Shown one piece after another: positions 46,595 to 59,080 of a stretch of 64,000 bases of DNA. This DNA comes from Papaver somniferum (lineage: Eukaryota; Streptophyta; Magnoliopsida; Ranunculales; Papaveraceae). The DNA is taken from positions 89,074,566 through 89,138,565 of the forward strand of contig NC_039359.1 of assembly GCF_003573695.1 (NCBI RefSeq), in the 5' to 3' direction. Made by a program: the position numbers and the translations under genes. The notes below the pieces were generated by a model, which saw nothing but the letters and a program-made list of their open reading frames with translations, ran no database searches and was not told where the DNA came from. The number at the start of each line of letters is the position of its first letter. Position 1 is the first letter of the stretch.

Positions 46595-47700
46595 AAACCC
46601 AATAGGAAACTTGGTAACCAGGTTTTATAGTATCCACCACAACTTCTATTCAATTACTGAGATGAAACATGATTCATGAATTATTTATCGTTCGCTCTAT
46701 TGACATCACCTATTATATGTATTAGAGTCACAAATATCACTGGGACACCCTAAGCATGACACATCAAAAGACTAAACCCAAGCATGCACCATCAAATTGC
46801 ATTAGCGAGAAAATTATACTAAACTAAATACAGGTTCACAAGTGATACATGACTATTCTAAGCATATCCCATCAAAGAAATTTAACCCAAGCATGAAATA
46901 TCAAACAATGAGACAAATATATTTGTGATCCTAAAAATTACGCATAAAGTTTTACAAAACCGGTGAAGCAACAACTAATTTCATCATTAAATCAATATAT
47001 AAAATCATGGAATTAATTTATTTAAATCATAATAGTCTTATGTTATATAATCAATTGAAATTAGCCTAACACTCCATGTGGTTTCAACATAAATCCTAAT
47101 CACTAAAATCTAACAACACATGACTTTCTCAAAAGTCATAAACATATTAAAATGATTCTCAAGATAATCAAGATGGAATGGAAAACAAAACTTCAAACCC
47201 TCGATATATCCGTAAGCGTTTGTGACTCCACCTCTTCTTTTCCGGCTTTCGGCTTTGTAGCCGCAGCTTTCTGTTGTCCAAACCCAACCGGCCTCCCCCT
47301 TTCTATGTTCTTCTCTCTTCGTATATATAGTTCTGCTAAGGTGTCCCCAATAAGACCTAGGTAATAATTCCCGAAGCCCAGTCCAATTACCACCATTTCC
47401 CAACACCAGGCCAATACCGAAGTCCAGGCAATGCCTATTTAAGTTTTATGGCCGTGTGTGAACCTTCTTGCTGTCGCCTTTTCCATTAACCACGACCCTT
47501 TCAAGATCATTTCAGGCCAAAACCAACCTCGGTCACAGCATCTCCCTTTGTTCCTTCTATCTAGCCACGCCGGCTCTATTCTTTCCCACTGTCCATCTAC
47601 ATCTCAGTTGACATATAACTCCCATGAAGTTTTCCCTTGATTAACCCCATCGATTTAATCAAGTCCAGCCAAGCTTTCTCTCTATCCGGAAAACACCAGA
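46595..47700. other. Gene-free flank
   Basis: The first 400 bases repeat the words 'aagcatg' and 'catcaaa' several times and may be the other side of the sequence at 33506-33665. The minus-strand frames at 47110-47414 give Gly/Arg-rich peptides without family motifs. No gene is supported. Confidence 0.4.
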
Positions 47701-49379
47701 ATCATTATTGTTGTTGTTAAGTGTAAGAATATTTTGTATGACTAGAAATATTTCCTTCCCCCATGTAATAATCTTTCTAGATTATTTCTATACTTATGTC
47801 CGGTTTCCTTTATTGGATTATATTTCTAATATCTCTTTTTTGATGGGCGGTCGAGATTTAATATAAATACTAAACATTAGGAACTTGGTCCTTCTACCTA
47901 TAAAAGGAACACAATATCCATCAGCAGGGTTCGAGAATTTTTAGTATTCATAACGTCAGAGGTGAAGAAGGAGAAACCAAGACCTCCACAAGGTATTACG
48001 GTTACCACCAATTGATCAATGACGGATTACGGATTAGCACTATAAGGTATTTTTCATAAACTATATTAGTATATTATTGTGTGATTATCATGAAATTCGC
48101 GATCCTAATTAACGATCTATAAAATTAATTCTTATAGTTGCCATCTAGAACTTGCGTTTAGAACTTATGATCATCCTTGATTATATGCGATGATTGTGTA
48201 TGCGTTTTTTATCTGCGGCCATACTACATTTATGCATTACGGATAGCATAAATAATTCTTATGATGGGTGACATCTATTATCAATTTTGTCGATTACGTT
48301 AAAGGGGCGGGAGATAATTGTTATGATGTCTTGTACGGGTTGTTGACATCACCTCAAATCACCGCATGAAAGGATTTTATTTTTTCCGTTAACCTCTGAG
48401 ATTAAGATGAAGATGATGATGTTATGGTATATTAGATTTAGCTTAAATAATTAATGAGGATCCGAAGAGATTATCCGTTAAACGTGTAGTTGGTGAAATA
48501 ATATGGAATGGTTTTAATTTATCTTGGGCTTGTGAGTGCTTACGTATCCCACGTTTCTAATAATAATTGGGCCAGTGGTAACGATGAGTTGTAACGATAA
48601 GTTATTTAAAAAAAAGAAAAAAAAGCATTAAGTTGGTCCATATATTACGTAAAATTTTTTTTTGAAAAGATGACCGAGTCAAGTCAGTCCATTTATCACT
48701 TACCGCGTTAACTCTAAATGTTGACTGAATTTTGATGCAGCTGTTGATTCTTAGGTGTGGGGTCATAGCAAATACTCCATTGATTCACCGTTTGCTTAAG
48801 AAAATGACGTCCCCACCGTACTGCCATAATGAAAGGCATATATTACTGGTTTAAGAAAATGGGCTCATGAAAACATGCGCTCATGAAACAATTTTTGCTT
48901 GTGTGCTTAAAGATTTTGGCCCTTGGTTTAGATGGTCCGTTTTGCTTGTTTAATTTTATTTTGGTCAGTTAAAGGTCATTTTGCCGTCATCATGTGACTT
49001 TGCTGGAATGTGTTTGGAACTGACCTAGTTAAGATTTTTCGTGGTTCAAACTTAATCTAACCTTAAGTTCATAATTTTTATGAAACCAAATAATAAATAT
49101 GATTGGTCTATAATTTCTATAACATTGTTAAGAACTTATATAGTGTTTTTGTTTAAAGATATGCGACTCAACTAATATGTTTCCGCTTTATCGATAACAT
49201 TAATGCACAATTTAAGCTGATTTTTATCGAATGATTTTATAATGAAATCATTTTTCACACTATTAGATTTGAGTGTGTATTATGATATGGTTTATGTGTA
49301 TGTGTATTATGGTAGGATTTTTCTCCCAACGTTATTTTTTGTTTTATTGAACGAAATTATTGTCCTTAAGATCATTATG

Positions 49380-50690
49380 TCGAGATTCTTTAGCTATCAC
49401 CACAGTGATACTAGAGTATTTTTTTATCTTAGCAATAATCATAATATTATTGTAAGCACGAATTCGCCAAACCGTAAAGGTTAGGTTTATCGATTATCGA
49501 AATATTATAATAATGGCATTGTTGTTAAGATTGTTTGACGATCACCACAACGATTTCAAATATATATTTTTTTGGCCATTATTGTCAAGTGCTTATAATA
49601 TTGTTTTTCTTAAATATATTAAGACTACAATTACCCACAGGTGATTCGAGTTCACATGTTTAAGAGAACACTAGAATACTGAAGGATATGATCTTTGATC
49701 ATACATTATGTATCTGAATCACTTTACGTCTTAATGCGAGTCTAATGTTATTTCTCTTCATTTTTCCAATTTGAGTGCAAATTTTTACTGCATTTACTAG
49801 AAAAAAGTAATGATCATGATTAAGTAAATGCCACATGATTTATTTAAAAAAATGCAGAAAACAAAATTTACTTAAATTAACTCATTATCGAGTTGAGTAA
49901 CCCATTATGGATTTTTCAGATTTTCATGAACATGTTATTATGTTCTTTTATCCAAAACTTACTGCATCTTCTATAAAGAATTGAGGTTTTATTTTTAGAT
50001 AGATTACTCCATATTTTTGAAACATACTTATATACTTGCTTAATGATCGATTTCGGTTAACAAAAATTTGCCATGTTTGGATATTTTTCAATTAAACGGT
50101 GTTGATGTTTTCATAATTTTATATGACATGCTTTTGAATAAATGTTTGTGATTAATGTTTTAGGGCTTCTCACAATTGTTTATAATCGACTAAATTTATG
50201 ATTAGATCAAGTATGTCCATATCATTGATTAGGGCTATACAATATCACAAGAAAGGTTAGTATGATATTTGTAATTTTACATGTTTGCTGGATTGTTTAG
50301 TTATCACCACAGTGATAATAAACTCTTATCTAGTAAGTGTTGTACATTGTGAGTCCTCTTAGTTTGATTTAACGATTAGAACAAACACTGCTCACAAGTA
50401 GTTTGGGTTCACACGTTGAAACAAACATTAAGGTTGTCTAAATGTTTCATATACATGTGAAATAATAGCCGCCCACAGGTGACTAAAATTCACATTATAT
50501 TAGGTTGAACACATTTAGAATTATTCGAGTTTGTCAATACATTTTAGGACGTGAGTTTCCCACAGGTGATTCTAGTTATAGTATTTAACAGACATAATGT
50601 TGAATTATGAGAATGTAAAGTATCCACAGATACTTATCATGTCTTGCTTTGTTCCTTGATAAGGTTTTTTCCCACAAGAGAATCCTATTG
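49380..50690 (+). repeat. Dispersed CACAGGTGATT and TATCACCACAGTGATA motifs
   Basis: 'ccacaggtga' or a variant occurs at about 49637, 50472 and 50559, with weaker forms at about 50393, 50628 and 50673. The stem-loop word TATCACCACAGTGATA occurs at about 49396 and 50301, and a variant at about 49538. Their similar surroundings ('gtttagttatcaccacag') suggest an ancient, irregular duplication within the copia relic. Confidence 0.5.
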
Positions 50691-50929
50691 AAGATATGAA
50701 ACTATTTTAAGCCTAATTGTCATTTTTCTCTATTATAAATTTTAGCTTATGTTCTTATTAATTGTTGATTATGATTATTCTGTAAATCTTTTTATGGTCC
50801 AACTTTTGGAAGATAAAATTGTTTATCACTTGATGATTTTTTGCGTTACTGTGTACATCTATCAATTGCATTATGAATCTCAATATGTTGATGTTTTCTC
50901 GAACATTCGTTATTGGAATTGAGAGCAAT

Positions 50930-52300
50930 TATAGAGAAAGTGAAAATCATAAAGTCTGACAAATGTGGTGAATATTGTGAAAGGTATGACAAAACAGGAT
51001 AATATCCTAAATCTTTCTTGTAATATCTCCAAAAGTTTGGAATTGTTATTCAATACGCAAGGCCAACTTATCCTTGGCATAATAGTGTATAAAAAAAGGC
51101 AAAATCATACTTTTATAAAAATAGTTAGAAGCATAATGAGTTATGCATAATGGACACACATTTGTGAGTGTATGTTCTTTCTACAACTGTGCAATTTGAA
51201 TAGATTTTCGAGTAAAGCAGTTTCAAAGACACACTTTGGACTAGAAAGGTTGGAAACCTAGTTTAAACTACCTTTAAGTTAACGTTGTTCAATTGGAGGT
51301 GAGGGATTACATTCCCAAGAATGAAAATTGGATTTGAAAACTATTATTGTGTCATTGGTTTTCCTAAATAATACAAATGATACTCTTTAATGTTCTAACC
51401 GTAGTATGAGATTTGTTGAAACCAAAATATAAATTCATTAGTGATGGAATAATCAGTGGGAGTACGTGGATATATTTTTTCAAGAAGTCATGATAATGAT
51501 CCTTTATTTATGATTTCTACAGATATTGTGAATCTTCTCATTGTCGGAATGATAGATAATGAAAGACCACAAATTACTGATCCAATACTCCATAATAAAA
51601 TTACTACCAATAAAGAATTTTTTTGATAACAACTTGAAACAGCATTAAGAAGGTCTCAAAAGAGATTTAAAGAAAGTTGTGCATGTTGTTTCAGTGATTT
51701 TTGCTTACAAGAATTTATTCCATTCTGATATGGAATGACAAAGACTTGGTTTCTGGTTCACAAACTATTATGTGTATAATAATTTTGATTAATGAATTGA
51801 TGCTATGTGAGATAAAATCAATGGTTGAACGTCAAGTCCGGGATATTATTTAGTTGATCGAGCGACACAAAACAGTTGTGTGCAAGTGGGGCTTTCATCC
51901 CTAGCATGAATGTAGTAGCATTACTAAATGATATAAAGCCCGAACTGTATCCAAAGATTTTATTTTGAAATGATGCATTGATTATAAATAAATTTTTATC
52001 TTGTGTCAAAGAAAGACTTATTCAGAATTATCACAATATTATTAGTACCTCAGTATGAATTAAGAATTGCATTACTCAAATGTGAAAACAACCTTTATTA
52101 ATGATAAATTTTAAGAAAATATTCGTGTGTCAATAAGAAGGCTTCTGTCTTATAAAGAAAGGAACACGTAGTCTACAAGATTAAGAAATCAAAGTATGAA
52201 ATTAGGCAAGCCTCCCGAATATTGCATATCAAAAATTCAACAAGACCATTAATCTGAATTGGTTTTGGATGAAATTTTTTAAAGATTTATGCATACACTT
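50930..52300 (+). pseudogene. Decayed copia integrase and RT fragments
   Basis: Near 50940 the reading KVKIIKSDKCGEYC resembles the copia integrase motif with SDNG.E. Near 51085-51147 the frame gives RQNHTFIKIVRSIMSYA, close to the conserved RN.TLLdMVRSMMS segment. Near 52180-52225 SKYEIRQASR resembles the S.YGLKQASR motif of copia RT. Between these the frame is lost many times. This is an old copy older than the Tat insertion at 52442. Confidence 0.6.
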
Positions 52301-52441
52301 CAAGATCAGTGGGAGAAGTGCATATTCTTGATGTTTCATGTTAAGACTTACTACCTACCAGTAGTGATCTTGACTTTATGCCTATCTTTATATTTTTCGA
52401 AATGAATGATATCAATGAAGCTTACTGTTGATAGGATAAAA

Positions 52442-52822
52442 TGTGGGAAGGAGGAACTACCCTAATCACAGAAAGTACTCCCAAGGTGTAGAGAGGTTTA
52501 GGAGAGATAATGGTGGATTAATGATGATCTTAAGAAGTGTACCCTCTTTTCCTTTTATAATGGCCCTCTTATGTATAAATACCCATAAGATTACCATATT
52601 ACTAAACTGTCAATTCTCTCTCCTTAAGTTAATACCAAACCCAAAAGGGCCTTTCTCTTTAATCCAAAGCCCAAGTTCCTTAGTGTGTTCTTGTGTGGAC
52701 TAGAAATTCCCATCTTAATGGGTTAGGCCTAGTCCCCAAGTCCCTTTTATTCCTAGAAAGGGGGGACCTTGATAGGTTAAGGGGAGGTTATTCGTATGAT
52801 TTAATCATTTCCATTATCAACA
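52442..52822 (-). repeat. 3' LTR of the Tat element
   Basis: On the plus strand it runs from TGTGGGAAGGAGG to CATTATCAACA, so on the minus strand it starts TGTTGATAATGG and ends CCCACA. The polypurine tract CAGGGGACTAA lies just before it on that strand (52833-52823). An ATTATAAAAGG box (52562-52552, minus strand) fits its promoter. The partner 5' LTR is outside the window, so the ends are inferred from TG/CA and the tract. Confidence 0.65.
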
Positions 52823-52838
52823 TTAGTCCCCTGACTGT

Positions 52839-52937
52839 TTGACTGGTCAAAGACCACGTCAACAGTCACACGTGTGCGTCACGATTGCAAAGGGAAGTTA
52901 TTGGGCGGTTTAAGTTCATGACTCTTGGAAGACGTCA
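52839..52937 (+). promoter_or_regulatory. W-box and G-box cluster upstream of the PMD gene
   Basis: TTGAC at 52839 and its complement GTCAA at 52846 and 52858 form three W-box cores within 24 bases. CACACGTGTG at 52867-52876 is a ten-base palindrome around a CACGTG G-box. CGTCA (52877) and ACGTCA (52932) are as-1/C-box-type motifs. This lies about 40-140 bases upstream of the TATA box. These are known plant stress and hormone response elements; whether they act here is inference. Confidence 0.55.
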
Positions 52938-52978
52938 GTTGGTGATCTATTCATTAACCTCTCCTCCTTTTAACCTCC

Positions 52979-52986
52979 TATAAATA
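52979..52986 (+). promoter_or_regulatory. TATA box of the PMD gene
   Basis: TATAAATA in the context 'cctataaatagaggggacc' lies 74 bases before the ATG at 53060. A pyrimidine-rich leader ('ctctctttctctctcttgtt') follows, as is common after plant start sites. Confidence 0.65.
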
Positions 52987-55683
52987 GAGGGGACCTCGCC
53001 TCAGAATCTTCATCTTTTACCATCTCTCTTTCTCTCTCTTGTTCTTTATTTTATTCATCATGTCCGATGGACACCCGCCCGCGACTCTCCTCCTTGGAAT
53101 GAGTCATATATATTAGAAGAATTCATACACAATCCCAGTCTCAAAGACAAAATCAGACCCCCCGCTGGGGATGATGGCGCTATTCTTTTCCCCGCCGATG
53201 ATGTTTGGGTCACGCACATAGGGGAGATTACACTTTTCCTACGTTTGACCATCGTTCGTCCGTTGAATATCATGACTCTTGGGAGCCATGGATTGACTAC
53301 ATCCGCTCGAATCCAAATAACGCGGTTACCATTCGTTCTCTGGGTATAGACGCGGCTCTGGAGTCTTCTAAGTTTAGGGATGTCCGACGGGATTATGATA
53401 GCACAAATTGATTGTACGTGCGCTAGGGAATCGATCCTCATACGTTTTTTTTCCTGGGGTGAAGCGACCCTAGTCTTAGAGGATTTAGTGGAGCTTACCG
53501 GTTTGCATGTTCATGGTTCCGTAGTCTATGATAGCTTCTGTCTTTATAAATCTCTGAATGACGAGGATAAGAAGCTTCGGGACCGCTTACTCAAGGCTAA
53601 GACGAAGTCCATGTCTTTTCAATTTCCTGACTAGCTCAAAGATGAAAACCCGGATGGAGTAAGCACCCCAGCGGATAAAGGGAAAAACAAAGTGACCGCG
53701 TCAAACCCGCATGATTCTCCTGCACACGTTTCATCTTCCTCGAAACTCAAGGCATCTTCCATGAAAGCCGCTCGGAAAAAGCCTTCTCCTGTTGAAGGGG
53801 TTGATGATGTAAAGGAGGTGAAAGGCGGTCAAAAGCAGAAGTCCGGGCATCATCGAGCTTCTTTTTCATGTTGTATCAAGTACTAGGCTCCTTTGCAGTC
53901 TGGTCCTGGCAAGGGTGTTCCTCCTCGAGAAGGGTAGACGGACAGGGCGGAACTGGCTACATTTCTACTCTTTTGGTTTTGTCATGATGTCTTTGAATAT
54001 ATTCCCCGGGATACTATAAAAAACGATATGATCCCTATGGCGGTATTAATGTCTCGTGGTGTGTCTTTCCCACTTTCCCCTATGTTTCTGGGTGGTTTGT
54101 ATCATCATCTAGACTTGCTGGTTCGCGATATTCGTCACGTGGATGGATCCCACGCGGTTGAAACTTTCCTTCCTGCCAACTTCATTCATGCATGGACTTG
54201 GGAGCGCTTCCCTAAGTATAGGCCTTATCATTTAAATCCCTTGTCCCTTTCTCGGCAAGTAAAAGTCGTTCGAAAAGATGGTTCCAAGCGTTTGGTGACA
54301 AAACCAGAGTGCCATCCCCGGATGACTCTTTATCACAAGAAAGGTCATCATCCTAAGGAGAAGCTTAAGGACTTTATGGACAAGGGTGCGGAATTTAATC
54401 CCCTCACATATCAGGATGGTCGTACTGGTTCTCTCCACTATAATTTTTTTTAGCCAAACCCCACTAAGGATTTCTTCAGCAGAAATGCCTTCAGCGGATG
54501 AATTTGATATTCTCGTCTTTGTTTTACCTGGGCGTCTTTCTGGCTTTTATAGTGGGAAATTTTCTTCCGAGTCGTACAACACTGTTCGTGTCGCGCGGAA
54601 ATTAGGCTTTGATCAGGGAGTTTCTTTTGATGTTTTCCTTCCTTCTTCAGTTGACGAGGACAAAGAGGTCTGGAAAAGCTTTGATCGCTTCTTTTTCAAA
54701 AGTGGGCTTCGAATGAGCGATCGCCAGTCCTTCTTTGATCTTAGTTATCCTCAACCTTACCGCCAAGTTCATGCTACCAGGGAATGGCTTGGGTACCGTA
54801 ATAGTGTTAGTCGAAATGTGCTTAACCTACTCATCAAGGATCCCTATGCTCCCCGCCCTTTGACCGAGAAGGATTTCAAGGAGATGCATGCCTCAGGTCG
54901 TGTGAAATTGAATGTTGTGGTTGCTAAGAAATATAAGCTATCTTCTAGCAACAAGGGTCGCCTCTCTTGTTCAACCAGTTGGGACCCCCTTCTTGGTGAC
55001 GATCTTTCTCAAGGGGATGGGAAAGGTAGCGCTCTTCCCCCATCCAATTCCAAGAGAAGGAGGCGTGTTCCTCCTATGAAGCCTTTGCAAATTCCTTTGG
55101 CTGCTTCTCCTCCTCCTGCTAAAGTATTCCCTTACTTTTCTGTGTAATTTTATTTTTTTATCGAGTCACTTGCTTAGTTATTTTGGTTCGCCAAACATTT
55201 CTAGAATCTCCGCCTATCGGCTGCAAACCTAGAGGTCTTATGTTTGAAGAATATATTAACCTGCCTATTCAGGAATGGAGGGATCGTCGACTTTCTAAAA
55301 AGATGAGACGAGATGCTGGTATATTACCCAATCCGCGATTGCCTTCTTCCCGACCGCTAATGTTTCTCCTTCATTTTCTCCGCAGGCTCCAAAAGTGGGG
55401 TCATCATCCGCCAGTACTTTTATTGAACGTGTGGAGCGTCAACTTGGTCGAGCAGTTAGCCAGAGCGGTCCAGAAATATTTTCTCCCCGTATGACTCTTC
55501 ACTCTACTCGTCCTTTAATTGTTCGAACGATTAAAGATCCCAATCATCCTCTTCACACTCCCTCCGACATGTTAGGTGATGGGGACGAGTCAGAATCAAA
55601 TCGTTCTATCAATGATTATTCTCAAGAGGGTAGTGGTATTAAAAGAGGTGCCCAGGGTCAGAGTTCGTCCCTTCGTAAATCCC

Positions 55684-55858
55684 GTGAGTGTGTTGTGTTC
55701 ATGATTATATTACTTTGACATATCGACACGTGCCGGTTAAAATGTTTCTGTTGCAACTTATTTAATGCATTTGGTCACCTATATATGTATCTCCACCTCC
55801 CTCATTTTTAGTGACTATTTTATATTTCTCTCTGCTTTCGATTTCTCTTTCCCCTTAG
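55684..55858 (+). other. Intron of the PMD gene
   Basis: Donor CCC|GTGAGT and acceptor CCCCTTAG|GTC, with a T-rich stretch before the acceptor. The codon split (C then GT) is restored on joining, and the frame goes on open for the whole next exon. Confidence 0.8.
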
Positions 55859-55947
55859 GTCATTCAGAACCGGCTGTGTCAAGTTCGTCTTCTTCTTCTC
55901 GCCAATCAGTTCATTTTCCTGTTAATTTTCCTCCTCCTTCCGATACG

Positions 55948-56042
55948 GTATGCGTGTATTTTGAATTTCTCTTATTGTGCCAAGTTATCTTGCCTATAAT
56001 TGTTTTTCTTAATATCTGTCTTCTCTCTCTTCTTTTTTTTAG
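55948..56042 (+). other. Intron of the PMD gene
   Basis: Donor ACG|GTATGC and acceptor after 'tcttctttttttt' at AG|AAT. The 89-base exon before it and the exon after it join in phase 0 and stay open for more than 150 codons. Confidence 0.8.
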
Positions 56043-56748
56043 AATACGGGAAAACGCGACGGCGCTCAAGGGAAGGGAAACTGTTCGAATCAATCTATTA
56101 AAGGAAACGAATTTGGCAGCGCCAATGGCAAGCGTCAGAAATCAACTCCCAAAGTTTCTCAGGGAGTGAACGCGGATGCTGAACTCATGGCTATTCCTGA
56201 GGATCAAAAATTTCAATACCCTCGTGTCGTGTCTTCGGTGGAGGCTGGTGTGGATCACCGTTACATTCTAGTACACGGCTTTTGGGTGCCTTCTGCTAAA
56301 GCAGCCACCTATCATCGCATAGTGGAGAAGTTTGGTCATATGTGCATTCATGAAGAAATGCCTGTCAATTCCTTGATCGTGGCTATCGAGGACTTACTCG
56401 ACATAGCGGAAGGGCTTTCTTTGGTGGAGGAAACTCCAATTGATCCGGCTATTTTGAGGAAGTGGGACGCTAACATTCAGACCCTGATGGCTCTTCGCTT
56501 CCCCCATCAAATGGATCAAGGAATTGTTGGACTCAGTAAAGGCTAGTCATAGTGCGCGGATCACCCTACCTTGTGAAATTGAAGAGTTGGAACGGGAGTA
56601 CCAGCAGCTGCTCGACGTCGCAAACGCGAAGAAGGAAACTTATGATCAACTTATGGTGGATGTGGTCCGTACTACCCAGGAGTTGAAAGCCGCTCGTGAT
56701 GCTGCTGAGGAAGTCAATGGGCGTTTGACCAGGAAGAAGGCCGAATTG

Positions 56749-57009
56749 GTGGATTTATATATTTTTTAATGATCACTTTTGAAACCCTTTTCTTTTTATT
56801 GGTGAGTTTGAGGATTCTATGGTTTGATTTTCTTTTATGGGACATGTGTTATTGTTCGTTTGGTTTAATTACAATTATTATTATGGTTGGATAGTATTAA
56901 ATATGGTATCCCTTATGTTTTCTTATAAGTAGGGGTGAATATGTCTGATGTCCTTCATATTTCTTTTTATAGTTTATTCCTTCTTTGCTTGCTAGCTATA
57001 TTTCTGCAG
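56749..57009 (+). other. Intron of the PMD gene
   Basis: Donor TTG|GTGGAT and acceptor TTTCTGCAG|CTG. It joins the coiled-coil exon in phase 0 to the first repeat module (LMARRLHG). The donor is weaker than the other two. Confidence 0.6.
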
Positions 57010-59080
57010 CTGATGGCTCGTCGTCTTCATGGGTCTACTTTGGCTTTAGCTCTGGTACCATCACTAGTTATTCCTTATGAAAAGGATCATGAGTTAACTC
57101 GATTCCTATTTGGTAAAAGATGAATTGGAGATAATTAGGGAAGTTAGGATGGTAAGCAGAACGTCTACGCGTGCGCGCTTTGTCGAGCAGCATGAGACTT
57201 ATTCAATGGCTCGAGGTGCACAAATGTCCGGGCGTGTCACTATATCCATTCAGCGTGCCCAATGCCATAACCGCTCGAAATAAAGCTGAGCGTTTATACC
57301 AGGAAGCGCTAATCATGACGACAGATATTGAGCAGGAAATAGCCGACTGTCATGCTTTTGTTTCTCAGCAGGCGGGCCCGAGCCTTCCCGGATGTACTTT
57401 AACCATTTGTGTTGTATCTTCTCTTATCCATCCTACTGATATAAGGGAGGAATTAGCTCGTTTACTCATTTTGAAAGATGAAGTTGGTGTTGCGGACCAA
57501 TCGCCTGATGATTTTGGATAAAGCCCGGAAGACTTATGATGAGCATACGGAAACATTAGGCATAGCTTGACAAGCTTGTGCTTCTAGTGAAGTCATGCGT
57601 GAAGTTCATCAAGTGTTGGAGGAAATGCGTAGCGCTTTTACTGACTCTAGTATTCAGTATGAGGAAGCTCAGTTGATGATGCAAGACTTAGACGAGGACA
57701 TTTCCTACTGCCGTTCTCTTATAGCCGGCTCTTCTTCGTTATTTTAAGGAGTCTTTATGTTCATCATCTTTTTTTTGTAATAAATATTGTCTTGATTATC
57801 GTGTTATTTGGATTATATATATATGAAAGTTTGCTTTAGTTAATCACTGAAACATTGTTAAAGTGTTCTTCTCTTTTCCATTTACCTGAGTTATGGCTGG
57901 TCGCATTAGATTGGTTCTTGAGATGAAGTATCTAAGTCATCTTCTCCGCATGATGTGCCTTGCTCGAGATAATTTTGAAGTTGACAATGCAAGTTGGCAT
58001 GAGAAACTATCTGTTGCGGATCATCTTATGAAGAGGATTCAGGGTGAGGACGGTCTTCCTGACTTATCGCTTCTCGAGCATCGTGGTTATTGCCATGAGC
58101 AACGCATGCTTACCCATTTTCATTGTGTTGAGGCGGATCGTAGTGTGAGGTCTATTGAGGCTTCTTTATCTGAAGTTCGATCACCATTACATGTATTACC
58201 ATGAATTTTTTTAAGGGGTAGTTATGACAGTACTTATGAAGTAGTAATAAATGCATCGTTGTACAAATTTCTATAAATAGGCTCTTGATGTTGGTATGAT
58301 GTTTTATTCTCTAATTCTGCTTATTGTATTTTGACTAAGTTCCTCATGGCTGAGCGTTTACATGGTTATGTGTTGGTTCTAGTTTTTGTGCCGGCATTGA
58401 TATCCCCTTTCAGGAGAGGTTCTGAACTAGACCGCTTATGGCTTATGAGAGCTGAGATAGCACTATCAGAGAGAAGAGGCTGGCGGGTCGTGCGGAGGAA
58501 CGCGCTCAGTTTAACAAGTGGTATGAGGCATTTTTAAAAGCTCGGGAAATTCAATCGTCCGGACCAATCTCTTTCGAAATTCAGAGTGCTTTGGATGATG
58601 CTGCTTCCGCCCGGCATGCAGCTGATCAATTAGTAGGAGAGATAAATCTTACCATGTTAGACATTGAGCAAGTTATTGCGGATTATAAAACTTCCGCTGC
58701 TCATTTTCCCAGTCGCCGGATGCATGGTTATGCTTTGTCTTTATGTATGGTAGTTCCTTGATGCATCCTGCGCTTAAGCCAGTTGAACTGGCACGATTGT
58801 TGGTGTTAAATAGTGAATTGAGAGCTTTACGGACTCATAGGTTAGTTGTACAAGGGCATGCTCGCAAAGCATTGGAGGAGCAAGAGGAGACTTCCAAAAT
58901 ATCTCGTCAAGGTAACGCATCTGAGCGGATTTTGTTCGAGGTAGATCAACTGCTTGGAGATCTACGAGTAGCTTTAGTTGTCACTACCACTCATAGTGAA
59001 GAAGCACTTCTGATGATGCAAGATGTGGACCAAGAGATTGCTCACTGTCGTATGCTAATTGATGCTGAGTCGACTTGAAA
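57010..59080 (+). repeat. 1.33-kb internal duplication in the PMD gene
   Basis: Two copies of a two-part module lie in tandem. Part A begins ARRLHGSTLALALVPSL at 57016 and AERLHGYVLVLVFVPAL at 58349, 1333 bases apart. Part B ends MMQDLDEDISYCRSLI at 57676 and MMQDVDQEIAHCRMLI at 59013, 1337 bases apart. Within each copy A and B also resemble each other (RRMHGYALSL in B), so an older doubling came first. An unrelated piece (57893-58204) lies between. Frame changes occur inside both copies. Protein similarity is higher than base similarity, which suggests past selection. Confidence 0.7.

Larger units (their letters stand above)
47715..52441 (+). mobile_element. Old copia relic, cut by the Tat insertion
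   Basis: A possible 5' LTR starts near 47715 (TGTTAAGTGTAAG) and has a TATAAAAGG box at about 47902. From about 50940 the sequence reads as decayed copia integrase and RT, ending where the Tat 3' LTR begins. Between these parts lie repeated 'cccacaggtgatt' words. The LTR limits and a primer site could not be fixed, so the left boundary is a guess. Confidence 0.4.

Noticed and set aside
47110..47414. Two minus-strand frames of 73 and 98 codons
   Set aside because: Gly/Arg-rich peptides from C/T-rich DNA, overlapping in different frames, without family motifs.
55183..55494. Separate 103-codon gene
   Set aside because: It is better explained as part of the PMD gene around an intron and a frame change; the following frame continues through spliced exons.
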